Shown in pieces: positions 35,698-43,799 of a stretch of DNA of 64,000 nt. Every line of letters starts with the position of its first letter. The stretch's first letter is position 1. Position numbers and translations under genes: made by a program. The stretch is taken from assembly GCF_003060885.1 (NCBI RefSeq), contig NZ_QAIG01000012.1:1-64000 (forward strand), given 5' to 3'. The DNA is from Pseudomonas sp. HMWF032 (GTDB lineage: Bacteria; Pseudomonadota; Gammaproteobacteria; Pseudomonadales; Pseudomonadaceae). The notes under the pieces were generated by a model. That model worked only from the letters and a program-made list of their open reading frames with translations, ran no database searches and had not been told where the DNA came from.

Positions 35698-36159
35698 ATG
35701 AACCGCAACCTGTTGCACAACGACCCGCAGATCGCCACCCGTCAGCACTGGATGGGCGTGCTGGCCCGGGCTGGCACGCGCTTGGCGGCTTATGAAGTGA
35801 TGCTCAAAGAAGTCGATTACCGCCTGATCCGCGCTCCAGAAATCGGCATGACGCTGGTGCGTGGACGCATGGGGGGCACGGGCAGCCCGTTCAACCTGGG
35901 CGAGATGAGCGTCACCCGCTGCGTGGTGCGACTGGCCGATGGCCGCACCGGTTACAGCTATGTGGCGGGGCGTGACAAGCAGCATGCCGAATTGGCGGCT
36001 CTGGCCGATGCCCACCTGCAAGGCCAAGAGCAGGCGCACTGGCACGCCCGCCTGATCGAACCCCTGGCCGCAGCCCAGCATGCCCAACAGGCGGCCAAAG
36101 CCGCTGAAACTGCCACCACGCAGGTGGAGTTTTTCACCCTGGTCAGAGGAGAAGACTGA
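35698..36159 (+). CDS. phnG: C-P lyase core subunit PhnG
   Basis: The protein is 153 residues. RQHWMGVLARAG and RGRMGGTGSPFNLGEMSVTR are PhnG signatures. It is part of the PhnGHIJ core; PhnI with PhnG, PhnH and PhnL forms ribose-1-phosphonate triphosphate from ATP and phosphonate. ATG 35698 has GGAGG upstream. Its stop overlaps the phnH start (TGATG). Confidence 0.94.
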   Translation: MNRNLLHNDPQIATRQHWMGVLARAGTRLAAYEVMLKEVDYRLIRAPEIGMTLVRGRMGGTGSPFNLGEMSVTRCVVRLADGRTGYSYVAGRDKQHAELAALADAHLQGQEQAHWHARLIEPLAAAQHAQQAAKAAETATTQVEFFTLVRGED

Positions 36160-36770
36160 TGAACGCGGCGAATAGCTCGCAATGGCTGCAACCGGCCTTC
36201 AATGACCCGGTGCTGGACGCGCAAACCAGCTTTCGCAGTGCCCTCAAGGCGCTGGCCGAGCCGGGTTTGCAGCAACCCTTGAACCGCGCACTGGCCCTGG
36301 AGAGCCTTCAGCCGGCCACGTATGCCCTGTGCCTGGCGTTTCTCGATGCGGATACGCCGTTGTGGCTGGCGCCGTGCTTCGACACCCCGGCGATCCGCGC
36401 CAACCTGGCCTTTCACTGCGGCTGTCCGATTGTCGCCGAGCGCGAGCTGGCGCTGTTTGCCCTGCTTGATGAGCGCGAACTGAGCGACCTGTCGGCGTTC
36501 GACAACGGCAGCGAACGCTACCCCGATCAGTCTTGCACCTTGCTGATTCAACTGGATGCGCTAAGCGGCGGTGCCGCATTGCGTTGGCGTGGGCCGGGCA
36601 TCAAGGACGTGCGCAACGTTGAGTTGCCGCTGCCAGCGGTGTTTTGGCAGCAGCGTCAGGCGCGCAGCGCGTTTCCCCGTGGCCTGGATGCCTTCTTCGC
36701 CGCTGGCGAGCAGGTCATCGGTCTGCCGCGCAGCACCCGTGTGCTGCTCAATGCCGAGGAGGCTGCCTGA
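36159..36770 (+). CDS. phnH: C-P lyase core subunit PhnH
   Basis: The protein is 203 residues. LQPAFNDPVLDAQTSFRSAL and GPGIKDVRNVELP match PhnH, a PLP-transferase-like fold without PLP. Starts within the phnG stop and ends overlapping the phnI start, so the core subunits are translationally coupled. Confidence 0.94.
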   Translation: MNAANSSQWLQPAFNDPVLDAQTSFRSALKALAEPGLQQPLNRALALESLQPATYALCLAFLDADTPLWLAPCFDTPAIRANLAFHCGCPIVAERELALFALLDERELSDLSAFDNGSERYPDQSCTLLIQLDALSGGAALRWRGPGIKDVRNVELPLPAVFWQQRQARSAFPRGLDAFFAAGEQVIGLPRSTRVLLNAEEAA

Positions 36771-37861
36771 TGTACGTAGCTGTTAAAGGTGGCGAACGCG
36801 CCATCGACAATGCCCACTTGCTGCTGGCAAAAAAGCGCCGTGGTGATACCGCCATCCCTGAGCTGAGCGTTGCGCAAGTGCGCGAGCAAATGCCACTGGC
36901 GGTGGCGCGGGTGATGAGCGAAGGCTCGCTGTACGACCCGCAGCTGGCCGCACTGGCGATCAAACAAGCCGCCGGTGACCTGATGGAAGCCATCTTCCTG
37001 CTGCGCGCCTACCGCACCACGCTGCCGCGCTTCGGTGCCAGCGCCGCGCTGGAGACCACGCAGATGCAGCTGAGCCGGCGCATCTCAGCGACCTTCAAAG
37101 ACCTACCCGGCGGCCAGTTGCTCGGCCCGACCTTCGACTACAGCCACCGCCTGCTGGATTTCGCCCTGCTGGCCGAGGGCGAACAACCGGGGCCGCAGGT
37201 TGATCCACAAGCTGAACTGTCGCCGTGCCCACGGGTGCTGGATTTTCTTGCCGACGAAGGCTTGATGGCCCGTGAGTCGGATGACGGCGCCGCTGTGCCG
37301 GATATCACCCGCGAACCGTTGGACTTTCCCGCCAGCCGTGCTCAGCGCTTGCAAGCCTTGGCCCGAGGCGATGAAGGTTTCCTGCTGGCGCTGGGTTATT
37401 CCACCCAGCGCGGTTATGGGCGCAATCACCCCTTTGCCGGGGAGATTCGCATCGGCGAGGTCGAGGTCTGGCTGGAGCCGGAAGAGCTCGGCTTTGCCGT
37501 GCCGCTGGGCGATATCGAAGTCACCGAGTGCGAGATGGTCAACCAGTTCGTCGGTGAGAGCGCCGAGCAGGCGCAGTTCACCCGTGGTTACGGCCTGGCC
37601 TTCGGCTATGCCGAGCGCAAGGCCATGGGCATGGCCCTGGTCGACCGTTCGCTGCGTGCGGCGGAGTACAGCGAGGAGGTTGAAGGCCCGGCGCAGCAGG
37701 AAGAATTCGTGCTGATGCACTGCGACAACGTCGAGGCCGCCGGCTTCGTCTCGCACCTGAAATTGCCGCATTACGTCGACTTCCAATCCGAGCTGGAGCT
37801 GATCCGCAAGCTGCGCAAGCAGGCCGGCGAGCAGCCCGCTGTCGAGGAGCAACGCGCATGA
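36770..37861 (+). CDS. phnI: C-P lyase core subunit PhnI (nucleosidase/transferase)
   Basis: The protein is 363 residues. MYVAVKGGERAIDNAHLLL, EQMPLAVARVMSEGSLYDP, GYSTQRGYGRNHPFAGEIR and HCDNVEAAGFVSHLKLPHY are highly conserved PhnI blocks. It removes adenine from MgATP and joins the ribose to the phosphonate. ATG 36770 overlaps the phnH stop. Its TGA overlaps the phnJ ATG (ATGA). Confidence 0.95.
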   Translation: MYVAVKGGERAIDNAHLLLAKKRRGDTAIPELSVAQVREQMPLAVARVMSEGSLYDPQLAALAIKQAAGDLMEAIFLLRAYRTTLPRFGASAALETTQMQLSRRISATFKDLPGGQLLGPTFDYSHRLLDFALLAEGEQPGPQVDPQAELSPCPRVLDFLADEGLMARESDDGAAVPDITREPLDFPASRAQRLQALARGDEGFLLALGYSTQRGYGRNHPFAGEIRIGEVEVWLEPEELGFAVPLGDIEVTECEMVNQFVGESAEQAQFTRGYGLAFGYAERKAMGMALVDRSLRAAEYSEEVEGPAQQEEFVLMHCDNVEAAGFVSHLKLPHYVDFQSELELIRKLRKQAGEQPAVEEQRA

Positions 37862-38844
37862 ATACGAATGAAATCTACACGCGTAGCGAGCCTGCTTCAG
37901 TCGTGGGCGGCCGGAGCGCAGGCACCGGAATGTACGACGTTGTACATGAGGATGCCGAGCACCGCCCGCACGCGAATCAAGCTGGCGCAGTAGCGTGTGA
38001 GGTGGGGTACAACTTTGCTTATCTGGACGAACAGACGAAACGTATGATCCGCCGTGGCCTGCTCAAGGCTGTTGCGGTTCCCGGTTATCAGGTGCCGTTC
38101 GGTGGCCGCGAGATGCCGCTGCCCTATGGCTGGGGCACTGGTGGCATGCAGCTGACGGCGGCGATTCTCGGTGCCGATGATGTGCTCAAAGTGATCGATC
38201 AGGGCGCGGATGACACCACCAACGCGGTGTCGATCCGCCGCTTCTTCGCCCGCACTGCCGGGGTTAAAACCACCACGCGCACGCCGGAGGCGACGGTGAT
38301 TCAGACCCGTCACCGCATTCCGGAAACCGCGTTGAGCGGCGATCAGATCATGGTCTACCAGGTGCCGATTCCCGAGCCGCTGCGCTTTATCGAGCCCTCG
38401 GAAACCGAGACCCGCACCATGCATGCGCTGGAAGATTACGGCGTGATGCATGTGAAGCTGTACGAGGACATCGCCACCTTCGGCCATATCGCCACCAGCT
38501 ACGCCTACCCGGTGACGGTCGATGAGCGCTACGTGATGGACCCGTCACCGATCCCCAAATTCGACAACCCCAAGCTGCACATGAGCCCGGCGCTGATGCT
38601 GTTCGGCGCGGGCCGCGAAAAACGCCTGTATGCCGTGCCGCCGTTCACCCGCGTGGTCAGCCTGGACTTCGAAGATCACCCCTTCGAAATCCAGCGTTGG
38701 GACGAATGCTGCGCCTTCTGTGGCAGCCACGATTCCTACCTCGACGAGCTGATTGTCGACGATGCCGGGACCAAACGCTTTGTCTGCTCCGACACCGATT
38801 ACTGCATGCAACGCCGAGACCTTGAAGAGGAGGGCGCGCAATGA
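37858..38844 (+). CDS. phnJ: Carbon-phosphorus lyase PhnJ with unusual N-terminal extension
   Basis: The protein is 328 residues. A radical-SAM enzyme that breaks the C-P bond of ribose-1-phosphonate 5-phosphate. The conserved protein begins at GYNFAYLDEQTKRMIRRG (residue 50) and ends with the Fe-S cysteines CAFCGSHDSYLDELIV...FVCSDTDYC. The first 49 residues (MNTNEIYTRSEPASVVGG...) are absent from E. coli PhnJ. They contain a DNA palindrome (37930-37947). The ATG at 37858 overlaps the phnI stop as expected for an operon gene, so the extension looks like an in-frame insertion after the first codons. A GTG at 38002 would restore the usual length but lacks a good ribosome site. Confidence 0.95.
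   Translation: MNTNEIYTRSEPASVVGGRSAGTGMYDVVHEDAEHRPHANQAGAVACEVGYNFAYLDEQTKRMIRRGLLKAVAVPGYQVPFGGREMPLPYGWGTGGMQLTAAILGADDVLKVIDQGADDTTNAVSIRRFFARTAGVKTTTRTPEATVIQTRHRIPETALSGDQIMVYQVPIPEPLRFIEPSETETRTMHALEDYGVMHVKLYEDIATFGHIATSYAYPVTVDERYVMDPSPIPKFDNPKLHMSPALMLFGAGREKRLYAVPPFTRVVSLDFEDHPFEIQRWDECCAFCGSHDSYLDELIVDDAGTKRFVCSDTDYCMQRRDLEEEGAQ
37930..37947. repeat. Palindrome inside the phnJ N-terminal extension
   Basis: ATGTACGACGTTGTACAT is symmetric except for one base pair. It is the centre of the roughly 130-bp stretch of phnJ without a counterpart in other PhnJ proteins. The GTACG...TGTAC motif is similar to the centre of the intergenic palindrome at 2202-2262. Confidence 0.45.
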
Positions 38845-39650
38845 GTGCTGCCGAGAAATTGCAGCTGCACAGCGAAACGGCAAAGCCGCTGTTCAGCGTG
38901 CGCGACCTGACCCGCCTGTACGGCCCGGAAAAGGGCTGCCAGGGCGTGTCGTTCGACCTGTACCCGGGCGAAGTGCTCGGTATCGTCGGCGAGTCCGGTT
39001 CGGGCAAGTCGACCTTGCTCAGCCTGCTCTCCGGGCGCTGCCCGCCGGATCGCGGCACGGTCAGTTATCGCGACATAACCGGCAACTGGGTTGATCTGTA
39101 CAGCGCCAGCGAAGCACAGCGGCGCACGCTGCTGCGCACCGAGTGGGGCTTTGTCGAGCAAAACCCGCGTGACGGCCTGCGCATGGGCGTGTCGGCCGGG
39201 GCCAATATCGGCGAGCGGCTGATGGCTCAGGGCGTGCGCCATTACGGCGAACTGCGCGCGGCCGGCATCGACTGGCTGCAACAGGTGGAGATCGACCCGC
39301 TGCGTATCGACGACCTGCCACGCACCTTCTCTGGCGGCATGCAGCAGCGTTTGCAGATCGCCCGCAACTTGGTGTCCAGCCCCCGGCTGATCTTTATGGA
39401 CGAACCCACCGGCGGCCTCGATGTATCGGTGCAGGCGCGCCTGCTCGACCTGTTGCGCGGCCTGGTGCGCGAACTGGACCTGGCGGTGGTGATTGTCACC
39501 CACGACCTGGCGGTGGCGCGCTTGCTGGCGGACCGGCTGATGGTGATGCGCCGCTCCCATGTGGTCGAGGCCGGACTCACCGATCAGATTCTCGATGACC
39601 CGCAGCATCCCTATTCGCAGTTGCTGGTGTCGTCTGTCCTGCAGCCTTAA
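38841..39650 (+). CDS. phnK: Phosphonate C-P lyase ABC-type protein PhnK
   Basis: The protein is 269 residues. Walker A GESGSGKST, signature FSGGMQQRLQIARNL, Walker B LIFMDEPTGGLDVS. PhnK is an ABC ATPase that binds the PhnGHIJ core through PhnJ rather than a transporter. ATG overlaps the phnJ stop by 4 nt. Confidence 0.94.
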   Translation: MSAAEKLQLHSETAKPLFSVRDLTRLYGPEKGCQGVSFDLYPGEVLGIVGESGSGKSTLLSLLSGRCPPDRGTVSYRDITGNWVDLYSASEAQRRTLLRTEWGFVEQNPRDGLRMGVSAGANIGERLMAQGVRHYGELRAAGIDWLQQVEIDPLRIDDLPRTFSGGMQQRLQIARNLVSSPRLIFMDEPTGGLDVSVQARLLDLLRGLVRELDLAVVIVTHDLAVARLLADRLMVMRRSHVVEAGLTDQILDDPQHPYSQLLVSSVLQP

Positions 39651-39660
39651 CGAGACCTTT

Positions 39661-39714
39661 TGTAGGAGCGGCCTTGGTCGCGATCAGCTTTTCGCGGCCA
39701 AGGCCGCTTCTACA
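39661..39714. repeat. REP element between phnK and phnL
   Basis: TGTAGGAGCGGCCTTGGTCG...and its inverted partner ending GGCCGCTTCTACA form a 23-bp stem with an 8-nt loop. This is a typical Pseudomonas REP/BIME head inside an operon. Confidence 0.85.
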
Positions 39715-39733
39715 GGGATAAAAGAGGTAAGTC

Positions 39734-40447
39734 ATGAATACGCTTATCGAGGTCTCTGGCCTCAGCAAGACCTTTACCCTGCATCAACAGCACGGCGTGG
39801 TGCTGAATGTGTTGAGCGGGCTGCATTTCAGCGTGCGCGCCGGCGAATGCCTGGTGCTGCACGGGCAGTCTGGCGCCGGCAAATCGACCTTGCTGCGCAC
39901 CCTGTACGGCAACTACCTGGCCGCGGGCGGCAGCATTCGCGTGCTGCACAACGGCGCCTGGGTTGAGCTGGTTGGCGCAGAACCGCGCCAGGTGCTGGCG
40001 GTGCGGCGGCAGACCCTGGGTTATGTCAGCCAGTTTCTGCGGGTGATTCCCCGGGTCGCCACTCTGGATGTGGTGATGGAACCGGCCCTGGCCCGTGGCT
40101 GGAGCAAGGCGGACGCCGAGGCACGGGCCAAGAGCCTGCTCAGCCGCCTGAATATCCCGCAAGCCTTGTGGCAACTGGCCCCCGGCACCTTCTCCGGCGG
40201 CGAGCAGCAGCGGGTGAATATCGCCCGTGGTTTTATGGTCGCCTGGCCACTGATGCTGCTGGATGAACCCACCGCGTCCCTGGACGACGCCAACCGCCAG
40301 GTGGTGCTGGAACTGATCGATGAAGCCAAGGCCGCCGGTAGCGCGCTGATTGGCATCTTCCACGACCGTGCCGCCCGTGAAGCGGTGGCCGATCGTTACC
40401 TTGATATGAGCGCTGCGGCGCAGCAGGAGTATGTGTATGCCGGTTGA
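39734..40447 (+). CDS. phnL: C-P lyase system protein PhnL
   Basis: The protein is 237 residues. Walker A GQSGAGKST, signature FSGGEQQRVNIARGF, Walker B LMLLDEPTASLDD. An ABC-type ATPase of the C-P lyase system, needed with PhnGHI for phosphonate ribosylation and shown to bind the core with PhnK. Overlaps phnM by 11 nt. Confidence 0.94.
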   Translation: MNTLIEVSGLSKTFTLHQQHGVVLNVLSGLHFSVRAGECLVLHGQSGAGKSTLLRTLYGNYLAAGGSIRVLHNGAWVELVGAEPRQVLAVRRQTLGYVSQFLRVIPRVATLDVVMEPALARGWSKADAEARAKSLLSRLNIPQALWQLAPGTFSGGEQQRVNIARGFMVAWPLMLLDEPTASLDDANRQVVLELIDEAKAAGSALIGIFHDRAAREAVADRYLDMSAAAQQEYVYAG

Positions 40448-41582
40448 GCAGATTCTTACCAACGCGCGGGTCATCACCGCCGAGCAGGAGTTTGTCGGCA
40501 CCCTGGTGCTGCGTAACGGCCTGATTGCCCAGGTAGAAGAGGGCGTCAGCGGTTTGCCTCAGGCGCAGAATTTGAACGGTGATTACCTGCTGCCTGGCCT
40601 GGTCGAGCTGCACACCGACAACCTGGAAAAATACATGAGCCCACGGCCTGGGGTGGATTGGCCCTCGGCCTCGGCGGTGCAAACCCACGATGCGCAGATT
40701 GTCTCAGCTGGCATTACCACGGTGTTTGACGCCCTGGCGATTGGCGATGTGAACCCGCGTGGCAAGCGCATGCAGCAGTTGCCGGCCATGCTCGAAGCCA
40801 TTGCCGCCGCCGCCGAAGCGGGCCACATGCGCGCTGACCACCGCCTGCACCTGCGCTGCGAGGTCTGCCATCCGGAGACCCTGGAGGTGTTTCGCGATCT
40901 GGTCGAGCACCCGCTGGTACAACTGGTCTCGGTGATGGACCATGCGCCGGGCCAGCGCCAGTTCGCCAAGGAAGACAAATACCGCGAGTACTACATGGGC
41001 AAGTACCACCTCAGCGAAGCGGAGATGGACGCCTTTATCGTCGAGCAGGTGGGTAACTCGCGGCAGTACAGCGACCGTCAGCGCCGCAGCATTGTTGCCG
41101 ATTGCCAGGCCCGTGGTATTTCCGTGGCCAGCCACGATGACGCGACCCTGGGCCATGTGCAGGAGTCGGCGGGTTTCGGCATGTCCATCGCCGAATTTCC
41201 CACCACCCTGGAAGCCGCCAAGGCCAGCCACGAGCTGGGCCTGAAGGTGCTGATGGGGGCGCCGAATATCGTGCGCGGTGGTTCGCACTCGGGCAATATC
41301 GCCGCCGCGGAACTGGCTCAGCAGGGTGTGCTGGATATCCTCTCCAGCGATTACTACCCGGCCAGCCTGCTGCAGGCTGCTTTGCTGCTGGCTGGGCAGG
41401 ACAACGGCTATGATCTGCCGCGCGCGATTGCCACCGTCAGCCGCGTGCCGGCACAGGCGGCGGGGCTGCATGATCGTGGCGAAATCCGCGTCGGCCTGCG
41501 TGCCGACCTGGTGCAGGCGCAGGTGCATGCGGGCCAGGCGGTGATCCAGCAAGTCTGGCGACAAGCGAAAAGGGTGTTCTGA
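40437..41582 (+). CDS. phnM: Alpha-D-ribose 1-methylphosphonate 5-triphosphate diphosphatase PhnM
   Basis: The protein is 381 residues, amidohydrolase fold. Metal motif ELHTDNLEKYMSPRPG near residue 55, then MDHAPGQRQF and ASHDDATLGH. It removes pyrophosphate from the ribose triphosphate-phosphonate. Two ATGs occur in tandem; the second (40437) lies 7 nt after AGGAG while the first is only 1 nt from it, so I start at 40437. Confidence 0.94.
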   Translation: MPVEQILTNARVITAEQEFVGTLVLRNGLIAQVEEGVSGLPQAQNLNGDYLLPGLVELHTDNLEKYMSPRPGVDWPSASAVQTHDAQIVSAGITTVFDALAIGDVNPRGKRMQQLPAMLEAIAAAAEAGHMRADHRLHLRCEVCHPETLEVFRDLVEHPLVQLVSVMDHAPGQRQFAKEDKYREYYMGKYHLSEAEMDAFIVEQVGNSRQYSDRQRRSIVADCQARGISVASHDDATLGHVQESAGFGMSIAEFPTTLEAAKASHELGLKVLMGAPNIVRGGSHSGNIAAAELAQQGVLDILSSDYYPASLLQAALLLAGQDNGYDLPRAIATVSRVPAQAAGLHDRGEIRVGLRADLVQAQVHAGQAVIQQVWRQAKRVF

Positions 41583-42145
41583 TGAGTGGCCGGTTGATCT
41601 ACCTGATGGGGCCTTCGGGCTCGGGCAAGGACAGCCTGCTGAATGCCGCACGCGAGCGTCTGGCCGCGCGTGGCTGTGTGATTGCCCGGCGGGTCATCAC
41701 CCGTTCAGCCGAAGCCGTGGGCGAGGAGGCGGTGGGCGTGTCGCCGGCCGAATTCGACCAGCAGGAAGCCGCTGGCGCTTTTGCCCTGAGCTGGCGCGCC
41801 AACGGCCTGGCCTATGGCATTCCCCGGCAGATCGATGACTGGCTGACGGCGGGGCAGGACGTGCTGGTCAACGGGTCACGGGCTTATTTATCACACGCTT
41901 TGCAGCGCTATCCCGATCTGATCGGCGTGTTGCTCTCGGTCGAACCGGCGGTGTTGCGTGAACGCTTGCTCAGGCGCGGCCGTGAAAGCATTGAGCAGAT
42001 TGAGCAGCGCCTGGCGCGTAATGCTCAGTTTGATGCCGCCAGCGCCGAGCGTGATGGCCTGCACCTGCTGGATAACTCCGCGTCGATTGAGCGTGCAGGG
42101 GACAACCTGCTGGCACTGATCGGGGCCAGCCGCGCATGCGCCTGA
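41582..42145 (+). CDS. phnN: Ribose 1,5-bisphosphate phosphokinase PhnN
   Basis: The protein is 187 residues, guanylate-kinase-like P-loop (MGPSGSGKDSLL, residues 9-20). It converts ribose 1,5-bisphosphate to PRPP, which returns the ribose moiety to metabolism. Start overlaps the phnM stop; end overlaps phnP by 10 nt. Confidence 0.93.
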   Translation: MSGRLIYLMGPSGSGKDSLLNAARERLAARGCVIARRVITRSAEAVGEEAVGVSPAEFDQQEAAGAFALSWRANGLAYGIPRQIDDWLTAGQDVLVNGSRAYLSHALQRYPDLIGVLLSVEPAVLRERLLRRGRESIEQIEQRLARNAQFDAASAERDGLHLLDNSASIERAGDNLLALIGASRACA

Positions 42146-42885
42146 CCCTGCTCGGCACCGGCGATGCGCGTCAGGTGCCGGTGTACAACTGCAGCTGCGC
42201 GGCTTGCGCCAGTGCACGACTAACCCCGGCGCTGCGTCGTGGCCCCTGTTGCGCCTTGATCGAATGCGGCGCGCAGCGCTGGCTGATCGACTCGGGTCTG
42301 ACCGATCTGTGCGAGCGCTTCCCGCCCCATAGCCTGAGCGGCATTCTGCAAACCCATTACCACGCCGACCATGCTCAGGGTTTGCTGCATTTGCGCTGGG
42401 GCCAGGGGCTGATTATTCCGGTGCACGGCCCGGATGACCCGGAAGGCCTCGCCGACCTGTACAAACACCCCGGTATTCTCGATTTCAGCCAGCCGTTTGT
42501 GGCCTTCGAGCAGCGGCAGTTGGGTGAGTTAAGCGTCACGGCGCTGCCGCTGAATCACTCAAAAGTCACCTTCGGCTACTTGCTGGAGGGCGACGGCCGG
42601 TGTATCGCCTATCTGACCGACACCCTCGGCGTGCCCGACGCCAGCGCCGAGGTACTGCGCCAACAGCCGCTGGATTTGCTGGTGCTGGATTGCTCCACCG
42701 CGCCGCAACCCATCGCCCCACGCAACCACAACGACCTGACCCGCGCACTGGAGGTGGTTGATCAACTGCAGCCAAAGCAAAGCGTGCTGACCCATATCGG
42801 CCACAGCTTCGACACCTGGCTGCTAGCGAATCCCGACGCCTTGCCGGCGGGCGTGAGCCTGGCCTTTGATGGTCGAGTGCTATGA
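42136..42885 (+). CDS. phnP: Phosphoribosyl cyclic phosphodiesterase PhnP
   Basis: The protein is 249 residues, metallo-beta-lactamase fold. Metal motif THYHADHAQGL near residue 72, and a Cys cluster YNCSCAACASARL near residue 17 that holds a structural zinc in PhnP. It opens 5-phosphoribosyl 1,2-cyclic phosphate made by C-P lyase. Last gene of the operon; no phnO acetyltransferase is present. Confidence 0.93.
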   Translation: MRLTLLGTGDARQVPVYNCSCAACASARLTPALRRGPCCALIECGAQRWLIDSGLTDLCERFPPHSLSGILQTHYHADHAQGLLHLRWGQGLIIPVHGPDDPEGLADLYKHPGILDFSQPFVAFEQRQLGELSVTALPLNHSKVTFGYLLEGDGRCIAYLTDTLGVPDASAEVLRQQPLDLLVLDCSTAPQPIAPRNHNDLTRALEVVDQLQPKQSVLTHIGHSFDTWLLANPDALPAGVSLAFDGRVL

Positions 42886-42898
42886 CCAATGCCCCGTT

Positions 42899-43065
42899 CG
42901 TAGGGTGGGTTAGCCGCCCTACGCGGGTGCCGGGCTTTACCCGATATGGGGTGCGGCGTAACCCATCATCAGCGCAACGCGCTCTATCGCTTGGTGGGTT
43001 ACGCGCCGCGTTGCTATCTACGTTGGATTATCGAGCGGTATTCGGCGTCGCTAACCCACCCTACG
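42899..43065. repeat. MITE-like element with CGTAGGGTGGGTTAGC inverted ends
   Basis: A 16-bp perfect terminal inverted repeat (42899-42914 and 43050-43065) encloses 135 bp that itself contains GTAACCCA/TGGGTTAC. It lies just after phnP. The ends match the smaller elements at 20593-20652 and 61954-62053. Confidence 0.75.
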
Positions 43066-43082
43066 AGTTATCTGCCAATACC

Positions 43083-43108
43083 TATGGGAGGGGCTTTAGC
43101 CGCGACAA
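43083..43108 (+). repeat. Single REP head
   Basis: TATGGGAGGGGCTTTAGCCG followed by CGACAAGT, the same REP head as at 9175-9201 in opposite orientation. Confidence 0.65.
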
Positions 43109-43131
43109 GTCATCCGGGCTGAACACTGCTC

Positions 43132-43599
43132 TTAATCCAGCGGCAACTCAGTGGTGCGTTTCACCTCGCTCATGGCGATGTGCGAGTGCGCTTCGTGCAC
43201 ATGCGGGCGTTGCAGCAGGTGGTCGCGCAGAAAGCGTTCGTAGCTGGCGATGTCTTTGGCCACCACTTTGAGCAGGTAGTCCGAGCCGCCGGCCATGGTG
43301 TAGCACTCCAGTACTTCGGGGTAACCCACCACGGCTTTTTCAAACTCTTCCAGGTTGCTGCGTCCGTGTGCCGAGAGCTTGATATCAACAAATACGGTGA
43401 TGCTGAAGCCCAGCTGCTTGTGGCTGAGCAGGGCCACCTTGCGCTCGATAATGCCGTCTTCCTGCATGCGGTGAATCCGCCGCCAGCAGGGCGATTGTGA
43501 CAATTCCACCTTTTCGGCGATCTCGGCGGCGGAGAGGTCGGCGTTGTGCTGCAGCAGGCGGAGAATTTTCCGATCAATGGGGCTGAGCAAGTCCTGCAT
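43132..43599 (-). CDS. Lrp/AsnC-family transcriptional regulator
   Basis: The protein is 155 residues. The helix-turn-helix (IDRKILRLLQHNADLSAAEIAEKVELSQSPCWRRI) is followed by the RAM ligand domain (LECYTMAGGSDYLLKVVAKD). Divergent from the indolepyruvate ferredoxin oxidoreductase gene, so it probably senses an amino acid and controls that gene. Confidence 0.93.
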   Translation of the reverse strand: MQDLLSPIDRKILRLLQHNADLSAAEIAEKVELSQSPCWRRIHRMQEDGIIERKVALLSHKQLGFSITVFVDIKLSAHGRSNLEEFEKAVVGYPEVLECYTMAGGSDYLLKVVAKDIASYERFLRDHLLQRPHVHEAHSHIAMSEVKRTTELPLD

Positions 43600-43799
43600 G
43601 ATTGTTCCTGAATTCTTGTATTTATTGGAAAGGTCATGCGCAGTATTGGCTTTTCATCCCGAAAATAGAAAGAAAATCTCCGTACTGCTCAGTCATATTC
43701 TTGGCCATGCGCCTTGTGTGGCGATCCCGCACTAGGCTTAACAAGGGGGGCACCCACCGTTGCCGCCCAGCTCGCCAAAATAATAAAAGGAGCGCCCCA

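Noticed and set aside
36571..36786. Alternative-frame ORF across the phnH/phnI junction
   Set aside because: Overlaps two well-supported genes in another frame and encodes no recognisable protein.
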